Part shown: piece after piece, positions 38,808 to 47,749 of the stretch
Numbering within the stretch: the first letter of the stretch is position 1
Layout: each line of letters starts with the position of its first letter
Source of the DNA: Bacteroidales bacterium
Lineage (GTDB): Bacteria > Bacteroidota > Bacteroidia > Bacteroidales > F082
Assembly: GCA_017651645.1 (NCBI GenBank)
Contig: JAGCCO010000027.1
Span: 1-51,307 of the forward strand
Length of the DNA: 51,307 nt
Direction of reading: 5' to 3'
Made by a program: the position numbers and the translations under genes
Notes under the pieces: model-generated
Database searches by the model: none
What the model saw: the letters and a program-made list of their open reading frames with translations, nothing else
What the model was told of the DNA's origin: nothing

Positions 38808-40745
38808 TCACTCGTCTGAAACCAGACGGACGGAATAGCCTTTACATCTATGGGATACTGATATGAATCCAGCGATGTATAAAGGATCCATATCCCATGC
38901 AACTATTTTCAAAGCATAAGCATTGTCCACACCTGCAGCATCGTCACCGTAGAATTGAGATGACGTCCAATATGATCCACTGATGTAAAACGGAGCGTAT
39001 TGAGTGTTACCAAACATCCCGCAATCAATCCATACCTCATTATTAAACCAATCAAAATATGAACCGTCGTATGCCGTAAACTGATAACGACTTCCACCTG
39101 TGGGCATGAATACCGCACCAGCTGGCTCCAATACTTCCAACCACTCCCATCCTGTAATTGTATTTGTGGAATAATAGCAAAACTCGTTGGCCGATCTAAG
39201 GTAATAAGTGGACTCGCTCCAGTCATCGGGCAACACAATCATGCCCCGAACCCCGGCCACAGCAGCCATGGCGAAGCGTATGCCCGAAAGTGTATGCCTT
39301 TCCGTAAGTAGATACAAAAACTCCTCAGCAGTAGGGGTACGCCACTGCCTTGAACCTCCATTGCTGATGGTATTGTGGACACCCCAATCCGCTTCGGCAT
39401 AATCGCCAGCCAGGTCGTAATTGCCTGGAGGGCCATAGTATGGAGATTCATAAACATGAGACGCAAAGTCGTAGGGATGATAGTAGGTGTTGCCATTATC
39501 CCAGCCGCTGGTTCCCCAACCGAACAAGTCAATCCATCCAGTGTAGTATTTATTGACCTTTGTATTGTCACACATATCCTCGTTTGCATACACAGTTCCA
39601 ACATTCATATCACCAATTCCTTCGCCCCAGCATGCACCTCCCACGAAATCCCATTGGTGCTCGGCGAAACGCCAGATATTGTCATCGGGGTAATATTGCA
39701 GATTACCATGAGAGAAGCGCACTCGTTGGTCTCTGCTGACAGAGAATAAGCCAGGCGAAGTACCGTTTGGCCATGGCATGAACGGATCTTGGGGAACAAA
39801 CTCCAGCTCATCACCGTAGGCCACCCCTTCCTCATTGACGGCATAGGCGCGCACATAATGCGTCTGACCTTTTTCCAAACCCGAGAAATAATAACTGAAT
39901 GTTCCCACACCTACCGATGCCTTGATGTGAAGTCCCTCGATGGTAGGATTGTGTTCCTTGCCCCAGCAGAAGCCGCATTCCGTTACCTCAAGGCCACCGT
40001 CACGAATCACCTCTCCCTTCGCCATGACACGCGATGCCGTCACATCCGACACCCCGATGGTGCGCACCGCCAGGGGCAACACCTTGGTGTCGAAGACCAT
40101 TTGGTCGCCATAATAAACACCTTTGGTACATACCGCGTATGCGCAGACGTAATACCTAGTGTCAGGCAACAGGTCCGTCAACTCACACTCGAACGGTCCT
40201 ACCCCAGAGCCCAACTCCACATGCATGCCTTCAATCTTTGGGCGAGGCTCTGTACCGTAGCAGATACCGCGCTCCATCACCTCCTGCCCTCCATCGCTGA
40301 GCACCTGTCCACTGGGAATGGCGGAAAAACAGGTGATATCTTTCACTGTGTAGGTATCAACCAATGGAATCGTGTCACTCAAAGTGGTGAACCTGAACAA
40401 CTCGCTATAGCCTCGTCCCGCCTCATTGCCTGCAAAGGCCATACAGGAATACTCGGCTGAAGGCATCAGGTTGGGCAACTCGGCGGAGAATGGATTATCG
40501 TCACCCAGAAATAACAAGGTATCAAATGTTTCACCCTGTCTTCCATAGCAGAAGCCGTGTCCCGTAATCATGCCTCCACCATCATCTACCACTTTGGCAG
40601 TCATCCAAGCCTTGTTGTAGCTCACTACAACAGAAGACTCCTCCACGGAAACCTTAGGAGGCACAGTCTTCTCGCAGCTAGTCGCGAACAACATGACCGC
40701 CAACAGGGAAACAACGGCCGTTGGAATAGAATAATTCGTTTTCAT
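38808..40745 (-). CDS. FN3-like/FISUMP-like surface lipoprotein, tandem copy A
   Basis: A 645-residue predicted lipoprotein with lipobox LFATSC near residue 24. Three repeated Ig/FN3-like modules follow (about 28-120, 121-220, 221-315), each with the pattern DGG.EV..RG.CYG...P and Y.V.AYA...G..YG. The last 320 residues form one domain starting LFSVSRDQRVRFSHGNLQYY, with DLFGWGTSGWDNGN, NTISNGGSRQWRTPTAEEF, AVAGVRGMIVLPDDW, LEPAGAVFMPTGG and ending YWTSSQF...SVRLVSDE, like Bacteroidales FISUMP/C-type-lectin-fold domains. The N-terminal half is nearly identical to the two copies upstream; the final 100 residues are not. A ligand-binding or adhesive surface role is likely. No enzymatic motif. 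Confidence 0.85.
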   Translation of the reverse strand: MKTNYSIPTAVVSLLAVMLFATSCEKTVPPKVSVEESSVVVSYNKAWMTAKVVDDGGGMITGHGFCYGRQGETFDTLLFLGDDNPFSAELPNLMPSAEYSCMAFAGNEAGRGYSELFRFTTLSDTIPLVDTYTVKDITCFSAIPSGQVLSDGGQEVMERGICYGTEPRPKIEGMHVELGSGVGPFECELTDLLPDTRYYVCAYAVCTKGVYYGDQMVFDTKVLPLAVRTIGVSDVTASRVMAKGEVIRDGGLEVTECGFCWGKEHNPTIEGLHIKASVGVGTFSYYFSGLEKGQTHYVRAYAVNEEGVAYGDELEFVPQDPFMPWPNGTSPGLFSVSRDQRVRFSHGNLQYYPDDNIWRFAEHQWDFVGGACWGEGIGDMNVGTVYANEDMCDNTKVNKYYTGWIDLFGWGTSGWDNGNTYYHPYDFASHVYESPYYGPPGNYDLAGDYAEADWGVHNTISNGGSRQWRTPTAEEFLYLLTERHTLSGIRFAMAAVAGVRGMIVLPDDWSESTYYLRSANEFCYYSTNTITGWEWLEVLEPAGAVFMPTGGSRYQFTAYDGSYFDWFNNEVWIDCGMFGNTQYAPFYISGSYWTSSQFYGDDAAGVDNAYALKIVAWDMDPLYIAGFISVSHRCKGYSVRLVSDE

Positions 40746-40794
40746 GGTTATTATTTTTTTGTGGTTAGTTGTTCGTGTTTTACAAATACCCGAA

Positions 40795-42747
40795 TCACTC
40801 GTCCGAAATCAGGCGGACTGAACAACCCAAACATCTATATGAAGATTCAATAATACCAAAATATACACAATGGTAGCCAATTTTCATCGCATAAGCATTG
40901 TCAACACCTGCGGCGTAGTCATCAAAGAATTGCGATGTTGTCCAATAAGATCCACTGACATAAGATGGTATTAACTCTATATCAACATTATTAAACCAAT
41001 TGTACCAAACATACATAGACACGGGCTGCAAAAAAACAAATCTATCATACCAATCATACCACAGTCCATTGTAATCCCCGAATTGATAGTGAACTCCTGC
41101 TGCAGGCAAGAAAACTGCACCAGCGGGCTCCAAAAGATCCAACCATTCCCCACCAGTGATTTTGTTTTCGAGATAATCGCCAATCATATTGACAGCAATA
41201 AGATGATACGTTGAAGCGTTCCAATCATCAGGCAATACAATTAAGCCCCGAACTCCCGCCACAATGGCCATGGCAAAGCGTATGCCCGAGGATGTTTGTC
41301 TTTCTACTAGAAGATATTCGAATTCTTCAGCACTGAGTGTGCGCCACTGTCTTGAACCTCCGTTGCTGATGGTATTGTAAACACCCCAATCCGCTTGGGC
41401 ACATTCGCCAGTCAAATCGTAGTTGCCAGGAGGGCCATAGTAAGCACATTCATACACATGAGAAGCAAAGTTGTAAGGTCGATAGTAAGTATTGCCGTTG
41501 TCCCAACCGCTGGTGCCCCAGCCAAACAAATCCATCCAGCCTGCGTAATATTTATTGACCTTAGTATTGTCGCACTTGGTTCCATTGGCATACACCGTGC
41601 CGACATCCATCTTGCCGTGTCGTGTGTCCCAAGATCCTCCCACAAAATCCCATTGGCTCTCGGCAAAACGCCAGATATTGTCGTCAGGGTAATATTGCAA
41701 GTTACCTTGTGAGAAACGCACCTGTCGATCCTCGCTGACGGAGAACAGGCCTGGCAAAGTACCATTGGGCCATGGTGCGAACGGGTCGTCCGGGACAAAC
41801 TCCAACTCATTGCCGTAGGCCACCCCTTCCTCATTGACGGCATAGGCACGTACATAATGCATCCTGCCTCGTTCCAGACCCGAAAAATAGTAGCTGTATT
41901 CTCCCAATCCTATACCCGCCTTGATGTGAAGTCCATCAATGGTGGGATTGTGCTCCGTGCCCCAGCAAAAGCCACGTTCCGTCACCTCAAGACCACCGTC
42001 ACGATACACCTCGCCTCTCCCCATGACACGCGATGCCGTCACGTCCGACACCCCGATGGTACGCACCGCCATGGGCAACTCCTTGGTATCGAAGACCAAC
42101 TGGTCGCCGTAATATACGTCCTTGGTGCATACTGCGTAAGCGCAGACGTAATACCTCGTATCAGGCAACAGGTCCGTCAACTTACATTCGAATGGTCCCA
42201 CTCCCGAGCCCAGCTCCACATGCATGCCTTCAATCTTTGGCCGAGGCTCTGTACCGTAACAGATGCCACGCTTCATCACCTCTTGTCCTCCGTTGCTGAG
42301 CACCTGGCCGCTGGGAACGGCGGAAAAGCAAGTGATATCCTTCACTGTGTAGGTGTCAACTATCGGAATCGTGTCGTCCAAAGTGGTGAACTTGAACAAT
42401 TCGCTATAGCCTCGGCCTGCCTCATTGTCGGCAAAAGCCATGCAGGAATACTCGACTGAAGGCATTAGGTGGGGCAACTCGGCGGAGAATGGATTATCGT
42501 CACCTAGAAATAACAAGGTATCGAATGTTTCACCCTGTTTTCCATAGCAAAAGCCGTGTCTCGTAATCATGCCTCCACCATCATCGACCACTTTGGCAGT
42601 CATCCATGCCTTGTTGTAGCTCACCACAATAATAGAAGAGTCCTCCACAGCTACCTTAGGAGGCACGGTCTTCTTACATCCTGTTGCAAAAACCATGACC
42701 GCCAACAGGGAAATAACGGCTGTTGTAATAGTATAATTCGTTTTCAT
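40795..42747 (-). CDS. FN3-like/FISUMP-like surface lipoprotein, tandem copy B
   Basis: A 650-residue paralog with the same layout: lipobox VFATGC, three FN3-like modules, and a FISUMP-like C-terminal domain. Compared with copies A and C, the signal and modules are almost unchanged. The terminal 100 residues have unique aromatic-rich sequence between the shared AGAVFLPAAG and SVRLISDE blocks, including VFLQPVSMYVWYNWFNNVDI. The 49-bp gaps on both sides of this gene are near-identical in sequence, as expected from recent tandem duplication. It is probably transcribed from the promoter upstream of copy C. Confidence 0.85.
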   Translation of the reverse strand: MKTNYTITTAVISLLAVMVFATGCKKTVPPKVAVEDSSIIVVSYNKAWMTAKVVDDGGGMITRHGFCYGKQGETFDTLLFLGDDNPFSAELPHLMPSVEYSCMAFADNEAGRGYSELFKFTTLDDTIPIVDTYTVKDITCFSAVPSGQVLSNGGQEVMKRGICYGTEPRPKIEGMHVELGSGVGPFECKLTDLLPDTRYYVCAYAVCTKDVYYGDQLVFDTKELPMAVRTIGVSDVTASRVMGRGEVYRDGGLEVTERGFCWGTEHNPTIDGLHIKAGIGLGEYSYYFSGLERGRMHYVRAYAVNEEGVAYGNELEFVPDDPFAPWPNGTLPGLFSVSEDRQVRFSQGNLQYYPDDNIWRFAESQWDFVGGSWDTRHGKMDVGTVYANGTKCDNTKVNKYYAGWMDLFGWGTSGWDNGNTYYRPYNFASHVYECAYYGPPGNYDLTGECAQADWGVYNTISNGGSRQWRTLSAEEFEYLLVERQTSSGIRFAMAIVAGVRGLIVLPDDWNASTYHLIAVNMIGDYLENKITGGEWLDLLEPAGAVFLPAAGVHYQFGDYNGLWYDWYDRFVFLQPVSMYVWYNWFNNVDIELIPSYVSGSYWTTSQFFDDYAAGVDNAYAMKIGYHCVYFGIIESSYRCLGCSVRLISDE

Positions 42748-42796
42748 GGCTATTATTTTTTTTTGGTTGGTTGTTCGTCTTTCACAATCACCAAGA

Positions 42797-44674
42797 TCAC
42801 TCGTCCGAAATCAGGCGGACGGAAAGGCCATGACATCGGTAACTTCCACCAATAAAGCTATCATACCAAGATGTGCCATTACTGCCTTCGAAGAACATGT
42901 AAGTACCATCATCGACGCCCTCTCCTTGTGTTATAGTCCAATATCTTCCATAGGTATACATTGAAGTTGATTCTGCATTATCATACCATATCCCCTCATA
43001 ACCTGTGGTTTCATAACGAACACCTGCTGCAGGCAAAAACACTGCACCAGCAGGTTCCAGCACATCCATCCACGCTCCGCCTGTGATTTTGTTTTCGAAA
43101 TAATCCACATTCATGTTGACAGCTCTAAGGTGATAAATGGAAGCGTCCCAATCATCGGGCAACACAATCAGGCCTCTGACTCCAGCCACCTCTGCCTTTG
43201 CGAATCGGATGCCCGAGGGCGTGATTCGTTGAATAAGGAGATATCTGAACTCGTCAGCATTGGGTGTGCGCCATTGGCGTGAGCCTCCATTGCTGATTGT
43301 GTTGTGAACGCCCCAATCCGAATGGGCATAGTCGCCAGTCAGGTCAAAATTGCCAGGAGGGCCATAGAAAGCGCATTCATAAATATGTCCTGCATAATCG
43401 TAGGGTCTGTAATAGATATTGCCGTTGTCCCATCCACTGGTACCCCAACCGAAAAGGTCAATCCAACCCGCATAATACTTGGCAGTCAAGGTATTGTCAC
43501 ACTTTGCCCCATTCGCATATACTGTGCCGATATTCATCCAGTCAAGTTGTTCGTCCCAGCAAGTTCCACCCACATAATCCCATTGATGCTCGGCAAAACG
43601 CCAAACGTCATCATCGGGATAGTATTGCAAGTTGCCTTGCGAGAAGCGCACCTGACGATCCTCGCTGACGGAGAACAAGCCTGGCAAACTGCCATTGGGC
43701 CAAGGTGTGAACGGGTCGTCCGGGACGAACTCCAGCTCACCACCGTAGGCCACGCCTTCTTCATTGATTGCATAAGCCCGCACGTAATGTGTCCGGCCTC
43801 GCTCCAGACCCGAAAAATAGTAGCTGTATTCGCCCAATCCTATACTTGCCTTGATGTGAAGTCCATCAATGGTAGGATTGTGTTCCGTGCCCCAGCAAAA
43901 GCCGCATTCCGTCACCTCAAGACCACCGTCACGATACACCTCGCCTCTCCCCATGACACGCGATGCCGTCACATCCGACACCCCGATGGTGCGCACCGCC
44001 AAGGGCAACTCCTTGGTGTCGAAGACTATTTGGTCGCCATAATATACACCTTTGGTACATACTGCGTATGCGCAGACGTAATACCTCGTATCAGGCAACA
44101 GGTCAGTCAACTTACACTCGAATGGCCCAACTCCCGAGCCCAGCTCCACATGCATACCTTCAATCGTTGGGCGAGGCTCAGTACTATAACAGATACCGCG
44201 TTTCATGACCTCCTGTCCTCCGTTGCTGAGCACCCGGCCGCTGGGAACGGCAGAATAGTAGGTGATATCCTTCACCGTATAGGTGTCGACCAGCGGAATT
44301 GTGTCACTTAAAGTGGTGAACCTAAACAACTCGCTATAGCCTCGTCCTGCCTCATTGCCGGCAAAGGCCATGCAGGTATATTCAGTTGAAGGCAACAAAC
44401 CCGGCAACTCGGCGGAAAAAGGATTATCGTTTCCTGAACATAACAAAGTGTCAAAAACTTCGCCTTGTTTTCCGTAGCAGAAACCGCGTTCCATAATCTC
44501 TCCACCACCATCGCTCATCACTTCGGCAGCCATCCAAGCTTTGTTGTAGCTCACCACAACCGAAGATTCCACCAAAGCCACCGTAGGAGGCGTTGTCTTC
44601 TTGCATCCCGTTGCAAAAACCATGACCGCCAAAAGGGAAACGGCGATCGTCGTAATAGTAAAGTTCGTTTTCAT
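42797..44674 (-). CDS. FN3-like/FISUMP-like surface lipoprotein, tandem copy C
   Basis: A 625-residue paralog, first of the three in transcription order. The start is set at MKTNFTITT (44674) because it gives a standard lipoprotein signal with VFATGCKK and matches copies A and B; an in-frame extension to 44701 is not shared. Modules are as in A and B. The C-terminal stretch between AGAVFLPAAG and SVRLISDE is about 25 residues shorter than in B and different in sequence (RYWTITQGEGVDDGTYMFFE). The A-rich leader just before the ATG is also found before A and B. The -7 element at 44756 is the likely promoter for all three. Confidence 0.85.
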   Translation of the reverse strand: MKTNFTITTIAVSLLAVMVFATGCKKTTPPTVALVESSVVVSYNKAWMAAEVMSDGGGEIMERGFCYGKQGEVFDTLLCSGNDNPFSAELPGLLPSTEYTCMAFAGNEAGRGYSELFRFTTLSDTIPLVDTYTVKDITYYSAVPSGRVLSNGGQEVMKRGICYSTEPRPTIEGMHVELGSGVGPFECKLTDLLPDTRYYVCAYAVCTKGVYYGDQIVFDTKELPLAVRTIGVSDVTASRVMGRGEVYRDGGLEVTECGFCWGTEHNPTIDGLHIKASIGLGEYSYYFSGLERGRTHYVRAYAINEEGVAYGGELEFVPDDPFTPWPNGSLPGLFSVSEDRQVRFSQGNLQYYPDDDVWRFAEHQWDYVGGTCWDEQLDWMNIGTVYANGAKCDNTLTAKYYAGWIDLFGWGTSGWDNGNIYYRPYDYAGHIYECAFYGPPGNFDLTGDYAHSDWGVHNTISNGGSRQWRTPNADEFRYLLIQRITPSGIRFAKAEVAGVRGLIVLPDDWDASIYHLRAVNMNVDYFENKITGGAWMDVLEPAGAVFLPAAGVRYETTGYEGIWYDNAESTSMYTYGRYWTITQGEGVDDGTYMFFEGSNGTSWYDSFIGGSYRCHGLSVRLISDE

Positions 44675-44755
44675 GGCTATTATTTTTTTGAGGTTAGACA
44701 TATCATTAGTATCGATTCAAGTATCTGTTTTGTCATTTCATTCTAAATTTTTCCA

Positions 44756-44763
44756 CAAAAATA
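44756..44763 (-). promoter_or_regulatory. -7 element of lipoprotein triplet operon
   Basis: Minus-strand TATTTTTG fits TAnnTTTG, 81 bp before copy C. The 239-bp divergent gap (44675-44913) otherwise holds AT-rich sequence and the relA promoter; no further gene is seen. Confidence 0.5.
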
Positions 44764-44882
44764 CGGTTTTTTTCAATTATGCAACACTTTTTTGAAAATA
44801 AATCAAAAAAAATTCAGCGTCCAAACTTCAAAAACCACAAAAAAAATCCGCCTCGGATGCCGACAATACAAAGGATTATGCA

Positions 44883-44890
44883 TAATTTTG
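44883..44890 (+). promoter_or_regulatory. -7 element of relA/spoT promoter
   Basis: TAATTTTG fits TAnnTTTG, 23 bp before the ATG at 44914. Confidence 0.5.
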
Positions 44891-44913
44891 CGGTCTGAAA
44901 AAGACAATTGCCT

Positions 44914-47106
44914 ATGATGCCCATTCTACCCGACACTTATTCCAAAGAAGAGAAGGAAGAAATCGAGCGACGACACCAGCGTTTGCTTGACGCTTGGCAG
45001 ACACGCAAGGAAGAACAAGACCTTGAAATGGTCAACAAGGCGTTTTACTTTGCCGTTGAAGCACACAAAGACCAGCGTCGCCGCACGGGTGAGCCTTACA
45101 TCTACCATCCCATTGAGGTGGCTACCATTGCCGCCAAAGACATCGGGCTGGGCCGCACCTCCATCATCTGCGCCCTGCTCCACGACGTGGTGGAAGACAC
45201 AAAATACACCCTCGCTGAAATCCGAGAGATGTTCGGCGAAAAAGTGGCTAAAGTTGTGGATGGCCTCACCAAGTTTGACACCATGGACAACGTGGAAAGC
45301 CTGCAGGCCGAGAACTTCAAGAAAGTCCTCTCTTCGCTGTCGTATGACATCCGCGTGGTGCTCATCAAACTCTCCGATCGCCTCCACAACATGCGCACCT
45401 TGGACTCGATGCCCAAGCACAAGCAGTTGAAAATCGCCTCGGAAACCACCTATATCTACGCACCTCTCGCCTATCGTCTCGGCCTCCACGCCATTCAAAT
45501 TGAATTGGAAGATCTGTCCTTCAAATACACCAACCCGACTATTTATTTCAACATCCGCAAACGCATGGACGACGTGCGTGGCAAACGCATGGGCGAACTG
45601 CGCGACTTCATCGCCCCTATCGAAGCTGAATTGAAGAAAAACGGCATCAAGGCGAGAGCAGAAATCAAGGAACGCTCCGTCAATTCGGTCTGGAAACGCA
45701 TGATGGACAAGGAGTTGGCTTTTGAAGACCTTTACGGTTCCTTCATCGTCCGCCTCATCACCGACTGCCCAAGGGAAGACGAACGCATGGAATGTTGGAA
45801 AATCTATGCCGTGCTGACCAACTGCTATCGTCCCTACACCCAAAAGCTGAAAGACTGGATCTCGTTCCCGAAAGCCAATGGCTATGAAAGCCTTCACGCT
45901 GTGGTGATGGGTCAGACGGGTAACTGGGTAGAGGTGCAAATACGCAGCCAGCGCATGGAAGAGATTGCCGAAAAAGGCTTTGGAGCTTACTGGAAATACA
46001 AGACTGACGACGACAAGGCCGAGAGCGGCTTCGACGAATGGCTTAAGAAAGCCCAAGATCTCATTGGCGGCGAGTCGGACAACGCCATCGAGTTCGTTGA
46101 CAACTTCAAGCTTGACCTCTTCTCCGACGAAATCTACGTCTTCACTCCTCAGGGTAAAATGATCACATTACCCAAGGGCTCCACTGTACTCGACTTTGCC
46201 TATAGCATCCATAGTGAAATTGGTGACCACAGCATTGCAGCCAATGTCAACAACCAGTTGGCACAACTCGACCGTAAGCTCTATAAGGGCGACCAGGTGG
46301 AGATTATCACCTCCGAATCGCAGCACCCGCAAGAGAAATGGTTTGAGTTCCTTGCCACCGCTACGGCTAAGTCAAGGCTCAGAAGCGGCATCAAGGAATA
46401 CCGCCGCGGTTTCCGTGAAGAGGGCGAGCAAAAATTCGAGGCCATCATGAAGAAACTCGACATGGAGCCTTCAAAAGCCAACCGCAACCAAGTGATGTCG
46501 AGCGAGGGCCTCACCAGCTCCATTGATTTCTACTATAATGTGGCCACTGGAAAAATCGACGAACGCCTCATCCGCAGTGTGCTGAAACCTCAATCGAACG
46601 GCAGTTTCGTTCGCTACATCACCTTCGGCCTCTTGGGCAACAGCAGCAAGGAAAAGGACGAAACACCGTCTATCACCACTTCAGGAGAGTTCGACTTCAA
46701 CGTGTCGACCTGCTGCAACCCCATCCCTGGAGACGATGTCATCGCTTTCAGCTTCCCTGGCGAGCCGTTGCAAATCCATAGGAGCAACTGCCCCAAGGCC
46801 ATCCAGCTTTCATCGCGTTTCGGCAACAACATCGTGAAAGCCAAGTGGCAGCCCAAAAGCGAAATCGCCTTCCTCGCCGAGCTGAAAATCACCGCATTGG
46901 ACTCGGCTGGACTGCTCAACCGTATGACCAACCTTCTCTCCAACGAGATGCAACTCAACCTGCACTTGCTTCACATGGAGGCCAAGCAAGACGTGGTGGA
47001 AGCCACCATCTCCATCTATGTACACAACACCAAAGAACTCGACGACCTCATTGCCAAATTGAGTCAATTGAAGGAAATTCAGAAAGTGGTGCGCAAGAGC
47101 AATTAA
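44914..47106 (+). CDS. Bifunctional (p)ppGpp synthetase/hydrolase (RelA/SpoT homolog)
   Basis: Makes and degrades the stringent-response alarmone. The 730-residue protein has the HD hydrolase domain with RTGEPYIYHPIEVA and ALLHDVVEDT (His90-Asp91 pair); the synthetase domain with FEDLYGSFIVRLI, SFPKANGYESLHAVV, VEVQIRSQRMEEIAEKGFGA; a TGS domain (DEIYVFTPQGKMITLPKGST); a zinc-finger-like FNVSTCCNPIPGDDV; and a C-terminal ACT domain. Both catalytic halves look intact. The start is set at the first ATG (44914); an upstream TTG at 44908 is less likely. It is followed by an 18-bp palindrome and a Fur-family gene, then purA, an order often seen in Bacteroidales. Confidence 0.94.
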   Translation: MMPILPDTYSKEEKEEIERRHQRLLDAWQTRKEEQDLEMVNKAFYFAVEAHKDQRRRTGEPYIYHPIEVATIAAKDIGLGRTSIICALLHDVVEDTKYTLAEIREMFGEKVAKVVDGLTKFDTMDNVESLQAENFKKVLSSLSYDIRVVLIKLSDRLHNMRTLDSMPKHKQLKIASETTYIYAPLAYRLGLHAIQIELEDLSFKYTNPTIYFNIRKRMDDVRGKRMGELRDFIAPIEAELKKNGIKARAEIKERSVNSVWKRMMDKELAFEDLYGSFIVRLITDCPREDERMECWKIYAVLTNCYRPYTQKLKDWISFPKANGYESLHAVVMGQTGNWVEVQIRSQRMEEIAEKGFGAYWKYKTDDDKAESGFDEWLKKAQDLIGGESDNAIEFVDNFKLDLFSDEIYVFTPQGKMITLPKGSTVLDFAYSIHSEIGDHSIAANVNNQLAQLDRKLYKGDQVEIITSESQHPQEKWFEFLATATAKSRLRSGIKEYRRGFREEGEQKFEAIMKKLDMEPSKANRNQVMSSEGLTSSIDFYYNVATGKIDERLIRSVLKPQSNGSFVRYITFGLLGNSSKEKDETPSITTSGEFDFNVSTCCNPIPGDDVIAFSFPGEPLQIHRSNCPKAIQLSSRFGNNIVKAKWQPKSEIAFLAELKITALDSAGLLNRMTNLLSNEMQLNLHLLHMEAKQDVVEATISIYVHNTKELDDLIAKLSQLKEIQKVVRKSN

Positions 47107-47124
47107 AAATAATGCGCATTATTT
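47107..47124. promoter_or_regulatory. Fur-box-like 18-bp palindrome upstream of Fur-family gene
   Basis: AAATAATGCGCATTATTT is a perfect inverted repeat starting at the base after the relA stop. Its half-sites (ATAATG/CATTAT) match the inner half of the classic Fur box. It lies 23 bp upstream of the -7 element at 47148, so autoregulation is plausible. Confidence 0.55.
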
Positions 47125-47147
47125 AGAATCACTCTGAAAAGTTTTCT

Positions 47148-47155
47148 TATCTTTG
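47148..47155 (+). promoter_or_regulatory. -7 element of Fur-family gene promoter
   Basis: TATCTTTG fits TAnnTTTG, 23 bp before the ATG at 47179. Confidence 0.5.
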
Positions 47156-47178
47156 CGCCTCATCATGACGTAAGAAAA

Positions 47179-47622
47179 ATGAAAGACTCGTTTGACAACA
47201 CCTATCTGGCCGTCAAGAAGTTATTCATCGACTACCTGCAGCGGAGGAAGTTGCGCAAGACCCCTGAGCGATTCGCCATTTTGAAAGAGATTTACTCGAC
47301 CAACGGGCACTTCGACATCGACTCGCTGTACAATCAGATGAAAGACAACAAGTACCGCGTCAGTAGGGCCACCTTATACAATACCATCGACCTACTGCTC
47401 GACTGCGGCTTGGTCATCAAACACCAATTTGGGCACAACTGCGCACAATACGAACGCTCCTACAAGTTCCGCCAGCACGACCATTTCATCGATTTGGAGA
47501 CGGAAACCGTCATGGAGTTCTGCGACCCGCGGCTGCTTGAAATCCAGCGGTCGATTGAAGAGCAGCTTGGAGTGGAAATCACACACCATTCTTTGATATT
47601 CTATGGACATAAGAAGAGTTGA
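47179..47622 (+). CDS. Fur-family transcriptional regulator lacking CxxC zinc sites
   Basis: A 147-residue Fur/PerR/Zur-type regulator. The winged-helix DNA-binding part (about 10-90) is well conserved: LRKTPERFAILKEIY, HFDIDSLYNQM, YRVSRATLYNTIDLLLDCGLV. The dimerisation part keeps HDHFIDLE...VMEFCDP and HHSLIFYGH, so regulatory-metal ligands (His100, His102, Glu113, His136/137) remain. The usual CxxC after HxHxI is replaced by DLET (105-108), and there is no second CxxC pair near the C-terminus. It therefore lacks the structural zinc site of most Fur proteins. Metal specificity cannot be told. A Fur-box-like palindrome precedes it. Confidence 0.85.
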   Translation: MKDSFDNTYLAVKKLFIDYLQRRKLRKTPERFAILKEIYSTNGHFDIDSLYNQMKDNKYRVSRATLYNTIDLLLDCGLVIKHQFGHNCAQYERSYKFRQHDHFIDLETETVMEFCDPRLLEIQRSIEEQLGVEITHHSLIFYGHKKS

Positions 47623-47626
47623 GAGT

Positions 47627-47723
47627 ACTATGGCCTATGGCTAATGACTATGGCCGCTTCAACCAAGGTTGTAAATTACTTTTTCTGATGAAGCCGCCAT
47701 AGTCATAGGCCATCAGCCATAGT
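47627..47723. repeat. Long imperfect inverted repeat of CTATGGC-type heptads
   Basis: 35-bp arms (47627-47661 and 47689-47723) are complementary at about 30 positions, separated by a 27-bp loop region. The arms are largely built of 7-bp units such as CTATGGC, TAATGAC and GCCATAG. It fills the gap between the Fur-family gene and purA. A single TTGAGAG heptad also overlaps the Fur stop codon at 47619-47625. Confidence 0.85.
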
Positions 47724-47749
47724 AAAAATAACGATAAACAATTAAAACA

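Noticed and set aside
38808..44674. Diversity-generating retroelement at the lipoprotein triplet
   Set aside because: No reverse transcriptase, accessory gene or template repeat is in the window, and the variable parts differ in length as well as sequence. A weak hairpin at the 3' end of copy A is not conserved in B and C.
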